Shown here in pieces: positions 47,701-58,036 of a stretch of 64,000 bases of DNA; the first letter of the stretch is position 1; each line of letters opens with the position of its first letter. A program made the position numbers and the translations under genes. Where the stretch lies: contig NZ_MKKX01000018.1 in NCBI RefSeq assembly GCF_002091985.1, positions 188,501 through 252,500 of the forward strand. The letters run 5' to 3'. The notes beneath the pieces are model-generated. The model did no database searches. It saw nothing but the letters and a program-made list of their open reading frames with translations, and was not told the origin of the DNA. Source of the DNA: Rhodococcus sp. 1163 (GTDB lineage Bacteria; Actinomycetota; Actinomycetes; Mycobacteriales; Mycobacteriaceae).

Positions 47701-48242
47701 GTCTTGTCGACCGAATGATCGAAGTAGACGCCTGGAGAGCGGACGAGCTGGGAGACGACGACACGCTCGGTGCCGTTGATGATGAACGTGCCCTTGCCGG
47801 TCATCATGGGGAAATCACCCATGAAGACCGTCTGGCTCTTGATCTCACCGGTGTTGTTGTTGATGAACTCGGCCGTCACGAACAATGGCGCCGCGTACGT
47901 CATGTCCTTGTCTTTGCACTCGTCCATCGAGGCCTTGACCTCGTCGAACCGTGGATCAGAGAAGGAAAGGGACATAGAGCCCGAGAAGTCCTCGATCGGG
48001 GACAGCTCGGTCAGGATGTCCTCGAGACCGCCGGAGACACCACTGTCTCCGCGCGCGGCGGCACGGTCGCGCCAACTCTGCGCACCTACCAGCCATTCGA
48101 AAGAGTCCGTCTGTACATCTAGGAGACCGGGTACCTCCAACGGTTCGCGAATATTCGCGAACGAAACCCTCCTCGGGGCTCCCGGTGTTCCGACAACTGC
48201 CTTGGTCTGGCTAGAGACTGCCAAGATGCGTCCTTCCAGCAC
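44736..48242 (-). CDS. rpoB: RNA polymerase beta subunit
   Basis: A 1168-residue subunit. The rifampicin-binding region reads [19 protein letters not shown] then [13 protein letters not shown], identical to the sensitive M. tuberculosis sequence, so no target-based rifampicin resistance is predicted. The N-terminus [27 protein letters not shown] continues into [20 protein letters not shown]. The start used at 48242 gives the full family length; the first 25 residues are variable among actinobacteria, so it is less certain. Confidence 0.99.
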   Translation of the reverse strand: MLEGRILAVSSQTKAVVGTPGAPRRVSFANIREPLEVPGLLDVQTDSFEWLVGAQSWRDRAAARGDSGVSGGLEDILTELSPIEDFSGSMSLSFSDPRFDEVKASMDECKDKDMTYAAPLFVTAEFINNNTGEIKSQTVFMGDFPMMTGKGTFIINGTERVVVSQLVRSPGVYFDHSVDKTTEKDLHSVKVIPGRGAWLEFDVDKRDTVGVRIDRKRRQPVTVLLKALGWSTEQITERFGFSEILMATLEKDNTAGTDEALLDIYRKLRPGEPPTKESAQTLLENLFFKDKRYDLARVGRYKINKKLGLNAGQPIVASTLTEEDIVATIEYLVRLHAGDTSMTAPDGVEVPVEVDDIDHFGNRRLRTVGELIQNQIRVGLSRMERVVRERMTTQDVEAITPQTLINIRPVVAAIKEFFGTSQLSQFMDQNNPLSGLTHKRRLSALGPGGLSRERAGLEVRDVHPSHYGRMCPIETPEGPNIGLIGSLSVYARVNPFGFIETPYRKVVDGQVTDDVDYLTADEEDRHTLAQANAPLDDSDHFVEDKILVRRKGGEVEFVSSADIDYMDVSPRQMVSVATAMIPFLEHDDANRALMGANMQRQAVPLVRSESPIVGTGMELRAAVDAGDVVISEMTGVVEEVSADYVTVMADDGSRKTYRMRKFARSNQGTCANQRPIVDEGQRVESGQVLADGPCTEDGEMALGKNLLVAIMPWEGHNYEDAIILSQRLVEEDVLTSIHIEEHEIDARDTKLGAEEITRDIPNVSDEVLADLDERGIIRIGAEVRDGDVLVGKVTPKGETELTPEERLLRAIFGEKAREVRDTSLKVPHGENGKVIGIRVFSRDDDDDLPPGVNELVRVYVAQKRKIQDGDKLAGRHGNKGVIGKILPQEDMPFLSDGTPIDIILNTHGVPRRMNIGQILETHLGWIGKTGWNVQVATDGTRPDWAERLPEEMLSAPADSNIATPVFDGAKENQLTGLLASTIPNRDGEQMVGPDGKATLFDGRSGEPFPYPVSVGYMYIIKLHHLVDDKIHARSTGPYSMITQQPLGGKAQFGGQRFGEMECWAMQAYGAAYTLQELLTIKSDDVVGRVKVYEAIVKGENIPEPGIPESFKVLLKELQSLCLNVEVLSSDGAAITMADGDDEDLERAAANLGINLSRNEAATVDDLAQ

Positions 48243-48409
48243 CTCACGCGGGCCGCTCGTGCAGTGCGACCGCCGCTGTATCTGCTTGCTAATGTGGGGC
48301 GAATTCGCTGGTCACAACCCGAACGAATCCCCATCACAACACCGACGAAGTAATCACTTCGCAGCACAGCAATCGAGAGGTGGACAGGAGGCACCCAGCG
48401 CAACGTCCA

Positions 48410-48438
48410 AAGGTACCCCATACGTGCGCACAGCGCAA
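48410..48438 (-). promoter_or_regulatory. Candidate rpoB promoter
   Basis: On the minus strand TTGCGC (48438-48433), a 17-bp spacer and TACCTT (48415-48410) resemble a housekeeping promoter about 165 bases upstream of the rpoB start. The spacing is ideal and the hexamers moderate. Transcription from it would leave a leader of about 160 nt. Confidence 0.5.
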
Positions 48439-48499
48439 CAGGGGCATCAAAAGTAGCACCCGGGATTCGATACTGCGAGGCCCTGAGAACGGCGAGTCG

Positions 48500-48814
48500 C
48501 AGACCGTGCGTTCGATCGAACACTCCGATCGTTCACCGCGGGGGTGCTTACGACGACAAGACTGGACCCTGCACGCCCGCGCGTCAAGAGGGCTGGGCGG
48601 CAAGTCCGCGTTCCATGCGCATTCCATGCGCTTTCCATGCGCTTTTCACTCCGGATCGGCCGAACCGAGGCGCACCCACCCCACCATCGCTTCGATGTGC
48701 CATTCATACGGTCAGATGACTTGGGTGCGCCATTCATGCGATTGGGCGCGACGTGCCGGGCGGGCAGTAGCCACTCGACCACGCCCACCCGTCACCACCG
48801 CTACCGGCGAGTTC
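48500..48814. repeat. Intergenic region with short repeats between the fusion gene and rpoB
   Basis: No gene is supported in the 572-bp gap 48243-48814. TTCCATGCG occurs three times in close succession at about 48611-48640. ATCTGACCGTATGAATGG is on the minus strand at 48700-48717, with another ATGAATGG copy at 48730-48737; the first is a near-twin of the motif at 2980-2997. GTTCGATCGAAC near 48508 is a palindrome but not in LexA orientation. Confidence 0.55.
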
Positions 48815-51376
48815 CTACTTCGTCTCGCGCCAGCGGGTCGCCTCTGCCAGCTCGAAACCGTAGCGGTCGGCCAGCTCTCCGAGCCGTTCGACATTCGCAC
48901 TGTCCAGAGCGGTACCGAGACTGCGGAGGTCGAATTCCCGAGACAGCGACAACAACATCGTCTCGGCCATGCATGCGTAGGTCAGGCCAGGTGCGAGGCC
49001 GAAAGTAAGTCCGAAGTCCGAACCCTCGGGCAAACGCACGATCCCACCGTCGAACACGGTCACGTCAGGGCGGACGAGGCCGACGTCGTAAGGAATGTTC
49101 GGCGGCTGAGCGACGTCACACACAATCGCATTCGGAGCCAGGTCGGCTGCGTCGATCAACGCGTGTGGAGCCGATGTCGCTGCGATCACGATATGGGCGC
49201 GCGCAACGCCCGCCGCCGGGTCGTCGAAGAATTCCAGATGCCCTGATCCGATCAAGTCGTCGACCGAGCCGCCTGCTTGCTCTGCCGCAATTGCCAGCGC
49301 ACCTCTCCCCCCACGCGCGGCAGCTGCGATTTCGATTGCCGCATCCCATAGCTTCGGGGCAATCTGTCCTCGTTCACCGGGACGGCCTACCAAAGTGACG
49401 GTGCCGACGTCCGGCGCCAGTACACGCGCAATCGTCCGACCGATTGCACCCGCGGCACCGAGGATGGTCACGCGCAGATCGGCAAGGTCGAGCCCACGCT
49501 CAGAGCAGACACGTCGAACCGCGCGGATACTGGCTGCGGCAGTGAACGAGTTACCCGTCGTCACGACGCCCGACATCTCACCGAGCGCCAGACCGTTGGC
49601 GGTGACCACCGAGGAGTACCCGCCCAGACCCACGACTTCTGCACCCGCGTCGAATGCCAACTGCACTGCCGCCGACACCGACGCCACCGCTACCTCGGCA
49701 GGCAGCTCGAGCAGTGCCGCCGAGGTGTACGGCAATCCGATCAGATAACCGTGTGCTGCAACCCCTGACGTCGGAACAATCCGGCCACTGCCGATGACGA
49801 ACGGGGACGGATTCAATTCCGATGTCGCCGAGGCGAATCGATTCAACAGTTCCGCTCGCTCCGCATGTGTGAATTCGACGAGAGTCGGGTCGAACGCGCC
49901 GAACACCTCCAAGTTCAGGGGGTGCGCGATGAAACCGAATCGGTGGTCGCTCTCCTGTGCCGGTAGGTGCGGGATCCGCCGGGCCCCGGTCGGATATACC
50001 GTCGGCTCCGCTTTGGCCGGCCGTCCGACGAGGTGGCCGATCAGGCCGCCCAGATCACCCTCTGCCACGAAGGAGAGGGCACGATCCAACGCTGCCACGA
50101 ACTGACGGCATTCGGAGTCGGAGACGGTCAGCGGCGGCTCGACGCGAAGCACCCGCGCCCCGAACAGTGTCGGCGCCAGGCGTATTCCTTCGACCCGGGA
50201 CAGATAGGAGGAGATCATCACCGCAAGATTCTGCTGATGCGCGATGGAACCGAGGAGTGACTGCACGCCCACGAAATTGATGTCTTCCGTAAGCTCGACG
50301 CCGAGGAGAAGTCCACGTCCACGAACGTCGGTGACGACTGATGGATACTTCCGTGCGATCCTCTCCAGCTCACTCTTCAACACCTCACCGCAACCGCGGA
50401 CTCTCCGGACCAGCGCCTGGCTATCGGCAATCAGTTCATCCACTACTGCCACTCCGACGCGAGCGGTCAATGCATTTCCAGCGAACGTCGAAGTGTGTCG
50501 GAGAGAGAAGCTTTCGCCGACCAACTCCGGCTTGCACAGCACTGCGCCACTGGGAAGAACACCACCGCCCAGAGCCTTGGCAAGCGTCAGGATGTCCGGG
50601 ACTACCGATTCGTGTTCACAGGCGAACAGCCGTCCGGTTCGCCCCAGTCCGGTCTGCACTTCGTCGAGTGCCATGAGAACTCCATGCGCAGAGCATATTT
50701 CACGAACGCGGCGCAGGTATCCCTCCGGTGGCGTGATCACCCCGCCCTCCCCCTGAATGGGCTCGACCACGAATACCGCGTACTGATCTGGATTGTCGGT
50801 GAGCGCTGCGTCCAGCGCGTCGCTGTCACCGAAGGCAATGGAGGCAAACCCGGGGGCCGGAGCCCCGAAGCCCGCCTGATACTTGGCATTTCCGGTGGCC
50901 GACAGCGCGCCCAGCGTTTTTCCGTGAAAACTGTTGTGTGTGCTGAGAACTCCCAGCCGCCCTGTCGCTGATCGTGCGATTTTGATGGCGACCTCCACTG
51001 CCTCGGCGCCACTGTTGACAAACGTGACACGCCCCAGTCCTGCAGGCGCGACAGAGACCAAACTCGACGCAAGATCCCCGGCCGCAGAGAGCACAGCCGG
51101 TTGCACGAAGACGGCCTCACCACTGTTGCGTACGGCGTCCATCGCCTGCCACACAGCTCGAGGATTGTGCCCGAAAGGCAAGGCCCCATATGCGCCTGCG
51201 AAATCGAGATAGCTTCGACCTTCGGCGTCGAACAAGACTGTGCCCTCGCCCCGGACATACTCCGTGTCCAGGTCGACGGCGCTCAACAGCCGCATCAGCT
51301 CGGGGTTCACCCGCTCCGAAAATCCAACCCTCCCGGAGGACTGCGTTGAAACTCGTGCACTTGTCGTGTCGGTCAT
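48815..51376 (-). CDS. Fusion: class III aminotransferase plus acyl-ACP-reductase-like domain
   Basis: An 853-residue, two-domain protein. Residues about 15-445 are a PLP-dependent class III aminotransferase: THNSFHGKTLGALSATG, LDEVQTGLGRTG (Asp238) and LAKALGGG with PLP-Lys267. Residues about 480-853 resemble cyanobacterial long-chain acyl-ACP reductase (AAR): FGFIAHPLNLE, GLGGYSSVV (583-591), TTGNSFTAA (606-614), the NAD(P) motif GAAGAIGRT (640-648), FDGGIV, and YACMAETMLL, whose Cys802 aligns with the AAR catalytic Cys. The inferred reaction is acyl-thioester to aldehyde to primary amine. It has GGAGCA before the ATG and lies between the mce locus and rpoB. Not a fusion I can name. Confidence 0.85.
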   Translation of the reverse strand: MTDTTSARVSTQSSGRVGFSERVNPELMRLLSAVDLDTEYVRGEGTVLFDAEGRSYLDFAGAYGALPFGHNPRAVWQAMDAVRNSGEAVFVQPAVLSAAGDLASSLVSVAPAGLGRVTFVNSGAEAVEVAIKIARSATGRLGVLSTHNSFHGKTLGALSATGNAKYQAGFGAPAPGFASIAFGDSDALDAALTDNPDQYAVFVVEPIQGEGGVITPPEGYLRRVREICSAHGVLMALDEVQTGLGRTGRLFACEHESVVPDILTLAKALGGGVLPSGAVLCKPELVGESFSLRHTSTFAGNALTARVGVAVVDELIADSQALVRRVRGCGEVLKSELERIARKYPSVVTDVRGRGLLLGVELTEDINFVGVQSLLGSIAHQQNLAVMISSYLSRVEGIRLAPTLFGARVLRVEPPLTVSDSECRQFVAALDRALSFVAEGDLGGLIGHLVGRPAKAEPTVYPTGARRIPHLPAQESDHRFGFIAHPLNLEVFGAFDPTLVEFTHAERAELLNRFASATSELNPSPFVIGSGRIVPTSGVAAHGYLIGLPYTSAALLELPAEVAVASVSAAVQLAFDAGAEVVGLGGYSSVVTANGLALGEMSGVVTTGNSFTAAASIRAVRRVCSERGLDLADLRVTILGAAGAIGRTIARVLAPDVGTVTLVGRPGERGQIAPKLWDAAIEIAAAARGGRGALAIAAEQAGGSVDDLIGSGHLEFFDDPAAGVARAHIVIAATSAPHALIDAADLAPNAIVCDVAQPPNIPYDVGLVRPDVTVFDGGIVRLPEGSDFGLTFGLAPGLTYACMAETMLLSLSREFDLRSLGTALDSANVERLGELADRYGFELAEATRWRETK

Positions 51377-51552
51377 GACTGCTCCGTGATCTCGCGAAAC
51401 CCGCCCCTGGCCGCCCGCGCACCCCGCGGCGACCTCGAGCAACCAGAGCTCGCCCCACTGCAGGACGCAGTCGCGATGTTAACCGCAGATTGCACCGACC
51501 TTCTGCGTGTATCCGATCACAAGCACGGGTCGGCCACGATCCGACGAAAGCG

Positions 51553-52332
51553 CTACTTGTCCGACAGCGCCGACAACAGCCACTTCCCGTCGACCTTCTC
51601 GAGGTTGATGGTGATCGGTCCTTCGGCGTTGCCTTGCGCGACACCTGCCTGAGTTGCACTGACATTCAGGTTCGCAACCAGTTCAGCTTTGTCGTCCTCG
51701 AGGATCGTGACACCGATATCGGTCAAGCTGGCCTCGGTCGCCGTCTGGGTCTGCTGAACCGCCGACTTGGTCGTCTCGGCCGCCTCGTCGAAATCGGACA
51801 GCATCTGTGGATTGAGGTAGGTTCGCGCCCTGTCGAAATCCTCGTCGATGGTCGTGTCTTTGTACGAGTACAAAGTTACGACGGCATCCGTCGCAGCACG
51901 AGTGGCCTCGGACGTTGCGCCCTGATCTACCCAGGCCTGGTTGTCGATCGTCGCACCAGGTCGAAATGCCGCAATCACTGCAAAGGCGGCCAGGGCGACG
52001 GCGACTACGCCGACCACGATCACCGGTTTCCGGTTCGTCCGATTCGAAGCGGTGACAGCGCCGGCATTCGGAGCATCGGCGGGCTTTGCCGTGTCTGCTT
52101 TCTCAGCCTTCGCAGTGGACACCTTCGGCGTCGCAGGTGACGTCGTGTCGGCCGCTTGTGTACCGCTGGAGGGACCGACTCCGGACGTATTCGCCGCTGG
52201 AGACGCTTCGCGAATGGCAGGATCCTGCACCTGCACAGGTTCTCCGCTCGGAGGTCGGTTCGATCCGGCGACCTTCTTGCGGGCCTTGCTGGTGGTGTTG
52301 GGGGGAACTATTTTCCGGCGCTGAGGAGGCAC
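51553..52332 (-). CDS. Mce-associated membrane protein
   Basis: A 259-residue protein with a long Pro/Ala/Thr-rich cytosolic N-terminus, one transmembrane helix (about residues 105-124, VIVVGVVAVALAAFAVIAAF) and an extracytoplasmic domain of about 130 residues. That domain (TRAATDAVVTLYSYKDTTIDEDFDRARTYL) has the fold seen in Mas proteins, which stabilise or assist Mce complexes. GTG 52332 is preceded by AAGGAG at 9-base spacing; an in-frame start at 52374 lacks that. Last gene of the mce set. Confidence 0.85.
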   Translation of the reverse strand: MPPQRRKIVPPNTTSKARKKVAGSNRPPSGEPVQVQDPAIREASPAANTSGVGPSSGTQAADTTSPATPKVSTAKAEKADTAKPADAPNAGAVTASNRTNRKPVIVVGVVAVALAAFAVIAAFRPGATIDNQAWVDQGATSEATRAATDAVVTLYSYKDTTIDEDFDRARTYLNPQMLSDFDEAAETTKSAVQQTQTATEASLTDIGVTILEDDKAELVANLNVSATQAGVAQGNAEGPITINLEKVDGKWLLSALSDK

Positions 52333-52401
52333 TGCGGACAACTCCTTGTGAGATACGTTCTTCGACCGACGCACGTGGTTCGACGAAACATCCGGATGGG
52401 C

Positions 52402-53139
52402 TTACTGTCCACCGGTTGCGTCGGGTACTGGTGCGGGACCTTCGACTGTGGACGGTGCGGCACCTGGATCGACCGGCGCGGCATTCGGATCCGCCGGCCC
52501 GGCATTCGGATCGACCGGCGCGGCATTCGGATCGACCGGCACCGCGTTCGGGTCGACAGCACCGTTGTCGAGGGCGATTCCGGTCCCGACGGGGTCGACC
52601 TTGTTCGCCTTCCACGTACCGTCCACGTCTTCCATGAACAGACGCAAGGTCAGCTTGCTCTTGACTGCGGGGCGATCCGGCCAGGTCGTGGTCGTGGCGA
52701 TGACCACGAGCGCTGTTGCGGTTCCCTCGTCGGTACTGAGTTCGGTGAGGGTCCCGTGCAGCAGTTCGGCTGAACCTTTGGCACCCGAATTGCGTACTTC
52801 GTCGGAAATGCTCGACTGAGTGGAAGTAAGGTCGTTCAACATCGAGTCACCGGTGATCGAGGACTTCATGTCCTCGAACGACTGGTCGATATTGGCTGCG
52901 TCGACGGTGTTGAGATTGATCGCCACCTGCTGCGCGCCGGTCAACGCAGAATCTCGCGTGTCGGCGATGGGCTTGTCGACGAAGAGTGCTTGCCCCCAGC
53001 CTATTCCGAACCACACCGCAGCGACGAGAGCTGCGACGGCAACGATGGATACGCCGATCAGGACCGGCCTTGCTTTGTTCTTCGACCCAGGAGACGACGG
53101 TGTCGCTTCCTGGGTGTCGGTGTTTGACGTCACACTCAC
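52402..53139 (-). CDS. Mce-associated membrane protein with repeat tail
   Basis: A 245-residue protein with a transmembrane helix at about residues 26-50 (VLIGVSIVAVAALVAAVWFGIGW) and a Mas-like extracytoplasmic domain (DSALTGAQQVAINLNTVDAANIDQSFEDMKSSITGD). It ends in a low-complexity tail of VDPNAAP-type heptapeptides from a 21-bp tandem repeat. It follows mceF by 82 bp and precedes the second Mas gene by 69 bp. GTG start. Confidence 0.85.
   Translation of the reverse strand: MSVTSNTDTQEATPSSPGSKNKARPVLIGVSIVAVAALVAAVWFGIGWGQALFVDKPIADTRDSALTGAQQVAINLNTVDAANIDQSFEDMKSSITGDSMLNDLTSTQSSISDEVRNSGAKGSAELLHGTLTELSTDEGTATALVVIATTTTWPDRPAVKSKLTLRLFMEDVDGTWKANKVDPVGTGIALDNGAVDPNAVPVDPNAAPVDPNAGPADPNAAPVDPGAAPSTVEGPAPVPDATGGQ
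52466..52549. repeat. 21-bp tandem repeat in a Mce-associated gene
   Basis: Four 21-bp units (GGATCGACCGGCGCGGCATTC and variants) encode the DPNAAPV heptapeptides of the exported C-terminal tail. Units 1 and 3 are identical. Confidence 0.92.
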
Positions 53140-53221
53140 AACCCTACTACTCAGTAACTTAGTTACCTGTCTTCTATCGTTCCATCGGTAGGAACGCAGC
53201 CACCGGCCACGGTACCGACGC

Positions 53222-54469
53222 TTACTTCGGCGACGCTCCTACCAGGGGCGCTAGCTGAGTGGCGATCGGATTCAGGTTGAGCTTGTCCGGATCGACCTTC
53301 GGCTTCAGATCCCACGGTTGGGGTGTCGCCGGGTCTGCGAAAACTATGCGATTCGAGCTACGCACACCGGTGATACTGCCCTGTGGTGTCGCACAATTCG
53401 CTTGCAAGTTCAGGGGATAGTTTTCCTGGGTCAGATCGAAGTTGGGGTTCTTCGCCTTCTCCTCGTCCAGGATCGCCTGCGAACCCTCGTAGCCGATTGT
53501 GCAGGGTGGTGGATTGTTCGCTTCCAGCAATAGCCCCTGGTGAACGGTGCCGTCCCCCGGCGTGATCGTGCTCGCGCCCGCTGCCAAGGCAGGCAGGAAG
53601 ATCAGCAACGGTTTCAGCGCCAGCGTTCGCGGCGCGGCAAGCGAGGTCACCGAATTGATGTTCGTCAGATCCGTCGTCAGAGCCGGACCGGCTTCCGCAA
53701 TCAACGCGCCCACCTGATCGCTTGCCGCTGTCCCGGTATTGATGAGTCTTCTGATGTCGGGATCGTTGCTTCGCAGCTGGGCTGTCACGTTGTTCAGATC
53801 GTTGCTGAATTGCCGAATCGACGAGGACTGTTCGGATTGCGTGTCCAGGACCGTTCGGGTGTCACGAACGAGCGCCAGCGTCTGGGGTAGTGCCTCGTTA
53901 CCGGTTTCCGTCAGCGTTCCAAGCGAATCGATCAGTACCTGAAGGTCGTCGCCCTTGCCATTGAATGCGGCTCCGAGTTCCCTCACTACGGTCGTCAGAT
54001 TTTTCGTCGGAATCGAACTCACCAGCCTGTCGGTGCTGGCGAGTACCTTTTCCACCGGGACGGGGGTCGACGTGTTCGCTTCGGTGATGATCGAACCGTC
54101 TTCCAGATACGGTCCCTCGTCGCTTGTCGGCTGCAGATCGACATACTGCTCTCCGATCGCAGATCTGTTGGCAACCACGGCCTTCGCCGAAGACGGAATG
54201 CTCGGTCCACCATCGTTCAACAGCAACTCCACGTTGATGCCGTCCGAGGTCAGCGACAAAGCGCCGACCGTTCCCACTGGCACACCGCGGTAGGTCACTT
54301 CAGCATTCTTGAAGATGCCCCCGGAGTCCGCGAACTGAGCGTTGACGCTGTACTGCCCGAAACCGAGCAGGTTGTCGAGACGAACGTACTTTCCGCCGAC
54401 GTAAAGAACGCCGAGCACGGCGACGAGGACGAACGCGATGAGCTGAAATTTGACCAGCCTCGACCTCAC
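53222..54469 (-). CDS. mceF: Mce family protein, MceF position
   Basis: A 415-residue MCE protein with one N-terminal transmembrane helix (about residues 8-27). The MCE domain follows (about 38-118, YSVNAQFADSGGIFKNAEVTYRGVPVGTVG), then a helical region that in Mce complexes forms a needle or tube across the envelope. Sixth of six mce genes; its GTG overlaps the mceE stop by 4 bp. Confidence 0.93.
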   Translation of the reverse strand: MRSRLVKFQLIAFVLVAVLGVLYVGGKYVRLDNLLGFGQYSVNAQFADSGGIFKNAEVTYRGVPVGTVGALSLTSDGINVELLLNDGGPSIPSSAKAVVANRSAIGEQYVDLQPTSDEGPYLEDGSIITEANTSTPVPVEKVLASTDRLVSSIPTKNLTTVVRELGAAFNGKGDDLQVLIDSLGTLTETGNEALPQTLALVRDTRTVLDTQSEQSSSIRQFSNDLNNVTAQLRSNDPDIRRLINTGTAASDQVGALIAEAGPALTTDLTNINSVTSLAAPRTLALKPLLIFLPALAAGASTITPGDGTVHQGLLLEANNPPPCTIGYEGSQAILDEEKAKNPNFDLTQENYPLNLQANCATPQGSITGVRSSNRIVFADPATPQPWDLKPKVDPDKLNLNPIATQLAPLVGASPK

Positions 54470-55761
54470 TGTCCACCTCCGAATTGCTCGATCAGATCAT
54501 TGAGCGGACCGAACGAGGTCGGTTCCGCATCACGGTTCACAACTGCCGACACAGGCTCGGTGCCTGGTGCCACCGGCACACCGGGCGCCGGTGTAGGGGC
54601 AGGAGTGATCGGCGGCAACGGCAGCAACGAGACTGTGGGCCAGCCTGGACGTGGCCCGTTACCGTTGTAGTACGGGTTCGTCGGGTCGACCAGAGGCAAG
54701 GTGTCACCGAACTTCGGCGGGATGTAGACCGGATCGCCCTCCCCGACACCAAGATTACGCAGAGTAGTTCCGATCGACAGATCGAGTGAGAGGAACAGAT
54801 TGGCCGAGTTCCCCTGAGTCACCTCTTCGATACCGTCGGGGAACGGAAGCGTCGGGACCAGAGGCGCCGAGGTGACGATATCGTCGGCCGCGCCCGCGAG
54901 CGCCTGCAGCGTCGGCCGAAGCGCACGTAGATCGGCGATGAGATCGTCCTTCGACTGCTCGATGACATCGGTACCGACGGCGCCGAGACGATCGAGCTGA
55001 GACAACATCTGGGTGAGCTGCGGACGCTGCTGCTCCAACGTCGCCGTAGCGATCGGCAGGTCCTGCAACACCCTGTCGATTTTCTCCGTTTGACCACTGA
55101 CCTCGGTCGTCAGAACATCGAGTCCGTCCAACGCTCTGGTGATGTCGTTGCGCTGCTCATCCAACCCGCCGATCAACGTGTTCGCCTGCTCGAGCAAACT
55201 CCGGGTCGTCCCTTCTCGACCGGAAAAAGCCGCGTTGAGCTCCTTGACGATCGGGGCTAGCTGACCGACACCACCGCCGTTGAGCAGCAACGACAACGCG
55301 CCGAACACCTGCTCGATATTGGTGGTGGCGCGAGTCCGATCCAGCGGAATCGTGTCACCGTCGGACAGCTTCTGCGGATCCGCATCGCCCTCGGGCACCG
55401 TGAGCTGAATGAACTTCTCACCGAGGATCGAGGTCTGGTCCACGGCGGCAAAGGCATTGGCAGGCAGATCTACCGAGTTGTTGACGACGACACCCACGTT
55501 GGCCGTCCATTCCCCGTCCGCGACCGTGATCGAATCGACGCGACCGACCTCGACGCCGTCTACCTTGACCGTCGATTGCGGAACCAGATCGAGGACGTCC
55601 TCGAACTGGATCGTGAGGTGCATCGGGTCACTGCCGGTGTCCGCGCCACCTGGTAGCGGAATCGAGTAGACCCCTTGCGAGCATGCACTAGCCGACACTA
55701 CGACGATTGCAGCTCCAACGATCGAAACGAGTGGGCGCCTACCCATTTTGGACGTGCTCAC
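54466..55761 (-). CDS. mceE: Mce family lipoprotein, MceE position
   Basis: A 431-residue protein with a lipoprotein signal ([22 protein letters not shown], lipid-modified Cys27). The MCE domain ([28 protein letters not shown]) and a helical region follow. The E-position protein of actinobacterial mce operons is regularly a lipoprotein (LprK/LprN type), which confirms the order. The C-terminal part is Pro-rich. It overlaps mceD and mceF by 4 bp each. Confidence 0.93.
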   Translation of the reverse strand: MSTSKMGRRPLVSIVGAAIVVVSASACSQGVYSIPLPGGADTGSDPMHLTIQFEDVLDLVPQSTVKVDGVEVGRVDSITVADGEWTANVGVVVNNSVDLPANAFAAVDQTSILGEKFIQLTVPEGDADPQKLSDGDTIPLDRTRATTNIEQVFGALSLLLNGGGVGQLAPIVKELNAAFSGREGTTRSLLEQANTLIGGLDEQRNDITRALDGLDVLTTEVSGQTEKIDRVLQDLPIATATLEQQRPQLTQMLSQLDRLGAVGTDVIEQSKDDLIADLRALRPTLQALAGAADDIVTSAPLVPTLPFPDGIEEVTQGNSANLFLSLDLSIGTTLRNLGVGEGDPVYIPPKFGDTLPLVDPTNPYYNGNGPRPGWPTVSLLPLPPITPAPTPAPGVPVAPGTEPVSAVVNRDAEPTSFGPLNDLIEQFGGGQ

Positions 55762-57044
55762 TGTCCGCCTCCAAGCGACTGCTCGATTCCGGGCAATGGG
55801 GTTCCGCTGCTCAGACGCGGTGAGACCGTTCCCGGCACAGTACCCGGCACCGCATTTCTTTGTTCCTTTTCACCGCTGAGCAATCCGAACGGAAGGATGA
55901 GATCCGGATTGTCGAGGACTGGTCCCTGGATCAGCTTGGTGAACTCACCACAACGGTCGATGATCGGCTGAATCTGGGCACCCAGTTGTTCGAATCGCGG
56001 GTCGCCCGGCACGAGCTTGCCGAGGTCGATCAGCCTGCATACGGTTCCCAGCGGATCTTGAGTCTCACCCTGCAAGTTCGCACGGGATGCGAGAGTGCCC
56101 GACTCTGCGTCGTACGAGTTGACCAGATTACTGATCGCAAGCGGCAGAATCGTCAGCGTTTCGACCAGCGACTCCTTGTGATCCGAAAGCGTCTGTGTCG
56201 GCTGCACCAATCCGTTGGCCGCTGTGACGAGCTGTTCACGGTTGTCTGCGACGAACACAGCGACGTCACCGAGGGAGATGGACAGTTGATTCAACGCAGC
56301 GCCGAGGTCATCGCGCTCTCCATTGAGGAAGCCGGTCAGGTCTGCGAGCTGATTGTTGAACTCCCGAACCTGCTGATCGTTGGCAGCAAGCGCCGACACG
56401 AAAGTCTGCAGGTTCTTCACCGTGTCGAACAAGTCGGCGCGTGAGTCGCTGAGAGTTCGCGACGCCTCGGACAGCTGAGTGATCGTGTCCCCCAAAGCCT
56501 CTCCGTTACCGTCGAGGTTGGCTGCACCGGTGTTGACCAGATCGGTGAGAGCACCGTTCTTGTTCGCCCCGTCCGGCCCGAGAGCACTGGAGAGCTCCTC
56601 GATACTGGCGTAGAGCTGATCGACCTCGACCGGGGTGGCGGTGCGCTCACGCGGAATCACCGCGCCGTCGGCCATCGTGTCGCCGCCGGTATAAGCGGGG
56701 GCGAGCTGAACGTATCGGTCGGACACCAACGATGGCGTGATCTGAGCGGCCTTGGCATCTGCGGGAATGTCGACACCCCGCTGGACGCGCATCTTCACCT
56801 CGACCTGGTCACCCTGCGGCACCACGGAGGTCACTTTCCCAACCTCCACCCCCAGCACGCGCACATCGGAACCGGAATAGATTCCGACCGACTTGTCGAA
56901 GTATGCGGTGATGTTCGTCGAACCAGCGCGTGTGAGCAGCCACCAGCCGCCGACTGCGACGACCAGGGCGACGATGACGACGCCGATGATGATGACCACA
57001 CGGCCCCCGCCGGCCTTCTTCACGGATTCTCCGGTGTCACTCAT
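55758..57044 (-). CDS. mceD: Mce family protein, MceD position
   Basis: A 428-residue protein: transmembrane helix at about residues 14-36 ([22 protein letters not shown]), MCE domain ([27 protein letters not shown]) and a long helical region with many Gln/Asn/Ser. The C-terminus is low-complexity ([18 protein letters not shown]). Its ATG shares one base with the mceC stop. Confidence 0.93.
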   Translation of the reverse strand: MSDTGESVKKAGGGRVVIIIGVVIVALVVAVGGWWLLTRAGSTNITAYFDKSVGIYSGSDVRVLGVEVGKVTSVVPQGDQVEVKMRVQRGVDIPADAKAAQITPSLVSDRYVQLAPAYTGGDTMADGAVIPRERTATPVEVDQLYASIEELSSALGPDGANKNGALTDLVNTGAANLDGNGEALGDTITQLSEASRTLSDSRADLFDTVKNLQTFVSALAANDQQVREFNNQLADLTGFLNGERDDLGAALNQLSISLGDVAVFVADNREQLVTAANGLVQPTQTLSDHKESLVETLTILPLAISNLVNSYDAESGTLASRANLQGETQDPLGTVCRLIDLGKLVPGDPRFEQLGAQIQPIIDRCGEFTKLIQGPVLDNPDLILPFGLLSGEKEQRNAVPGTVPGTVSPRLSSGTPLPGIEQSLGGGQ

Positions 57045-58036
57045 CAGTTGCCCCCCAGGTCTTGCGCAGGCTGACGGTAGCCAGGGATAAGTGGCAGGCC
57101 AGGAGGCGTGAGGTTGGCCAACGTGATGTCGAGCCAGCGTCCGTTACCTACGACGTTGGCGTAGAGCCGCACGAAGGGTGCGTAGAGCTCCAGTCCACGG
57201 GAGAGCGCGTCGTTGTTCTCGTTGAGAATGTCGATGACTCCGTTCAACTGCTGGAGCATCGGGTTGATCTGCTCTTCGTTGTCACGAACCAGCCCTGTGA
57301 GCTGCGTCGAAAGGCGTTGGACGCCGGTCAGAAGCTGCGAGATCGACTGCTGCCGATTGTTGAGCTCGGCCAACAATGGGCCGGCATCGGTGATGAGGCG
57401 GTTGAATTCTTCGTTTCGGTCTGCCAGAACCTTCGACGTCTTGCCCGTCGCCTCGAACAGCTTTTTCAGATCCGTGTCACGGCTGGCGATGGTCTCCGAC
57501 AACCGGCTCACCCCATCCAGCGACGCCCGAACGTCGGCCGGGGTTTCGGAAAACGCTTGCGAGAGCGCCTCGAAGCTCGATGCCAGTTGTGGGGTGTCGA
57601 TGTCGGTGATGGTCGATGCCGCGTCGGAGAACGCGTCGATGACGTCGTACGGGGACGTGGTGCGCTCCAACGGGATCGGGTCCTTGGGTTTGAGCACCGC
57701 GTCGCCGCGGGGATCGATGGCAAGGTACTTCTGACCCAGCACGGTCTTGATCTGGATGGATGCGGACGAGTTGTTGCCGACCCATGCGTCCTGGACTCGG
57801 AAATCGACGACGACACGGTCACCCGCGAGTTCCACGGAGTCGACCTTGCCTACCTTGACCCCGGCGATGCGAACTTCGTTGCCGGGCTTCAGGCCTGCAG
57901 CTTCGGAAAACTCGGCACTGAACGTCGAGCCGGCCCCGAGAATGGGAAGCTTATCGAGAAAGAAGACCGAAATTGTCGCAAGCAGCACGATCGAAATGCC
58001 GAGCGCACCTAGTACCAGCGGGCTGCGCTTTGTCAT
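57044..58036 (-). CDS. mceC: Mce family protein, MceC position
   Basis: A 330-residue protein starting [27 protein letters not shown] (anchor helix). The MCE domain ([30 protein letters not shown]) and a helical region follow. The ATG at 58036 overlaps the mceB stop by 4 bp, which decides between it and longer upstream starts. Confidence 0.93.
   Translation of the reverse strand: MTKRSPLVLGALGISIVLLATISVFFLDKLPILGAGSTFSAEFSEAAGLKPGNEVRIAGVKVGKVDSVELAGDRVVVDFRVQDAWVGNNSSASIQIKTVLGQKYLAIDPRGDAVLKPKDPIPLERTTSPYDVIDAFSDAASTITDIDTPQLASSFEALSQAFSETPADVRASLDGVSRLSETIASRDTDLKKLFEATGKTSKVLADRNEEFNRLITDAGPLLAELNNRQQSISQLLTGVQRLSTQLTGLVRDNEEQINPMLQQLNGVIDILNENNDALSRGLELYAPFVRLYANVVGNGRWLDITLANLTPPGLPLIPGYRQPAQDLGGN

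Noticed and set aside
46623..48122. 500-codon plus-strand frame across rpoB
   Set aside because: Antisense to conserved rpoB; no independent start signals.
48508..48530. GTTCGATCGAAC palindrome considered as an SOS box
   Set aside because: The arms are in the reverse order (GTTC-N4-GAAC rather than GAAC-N4-GTTC), so it does not fit LexA.
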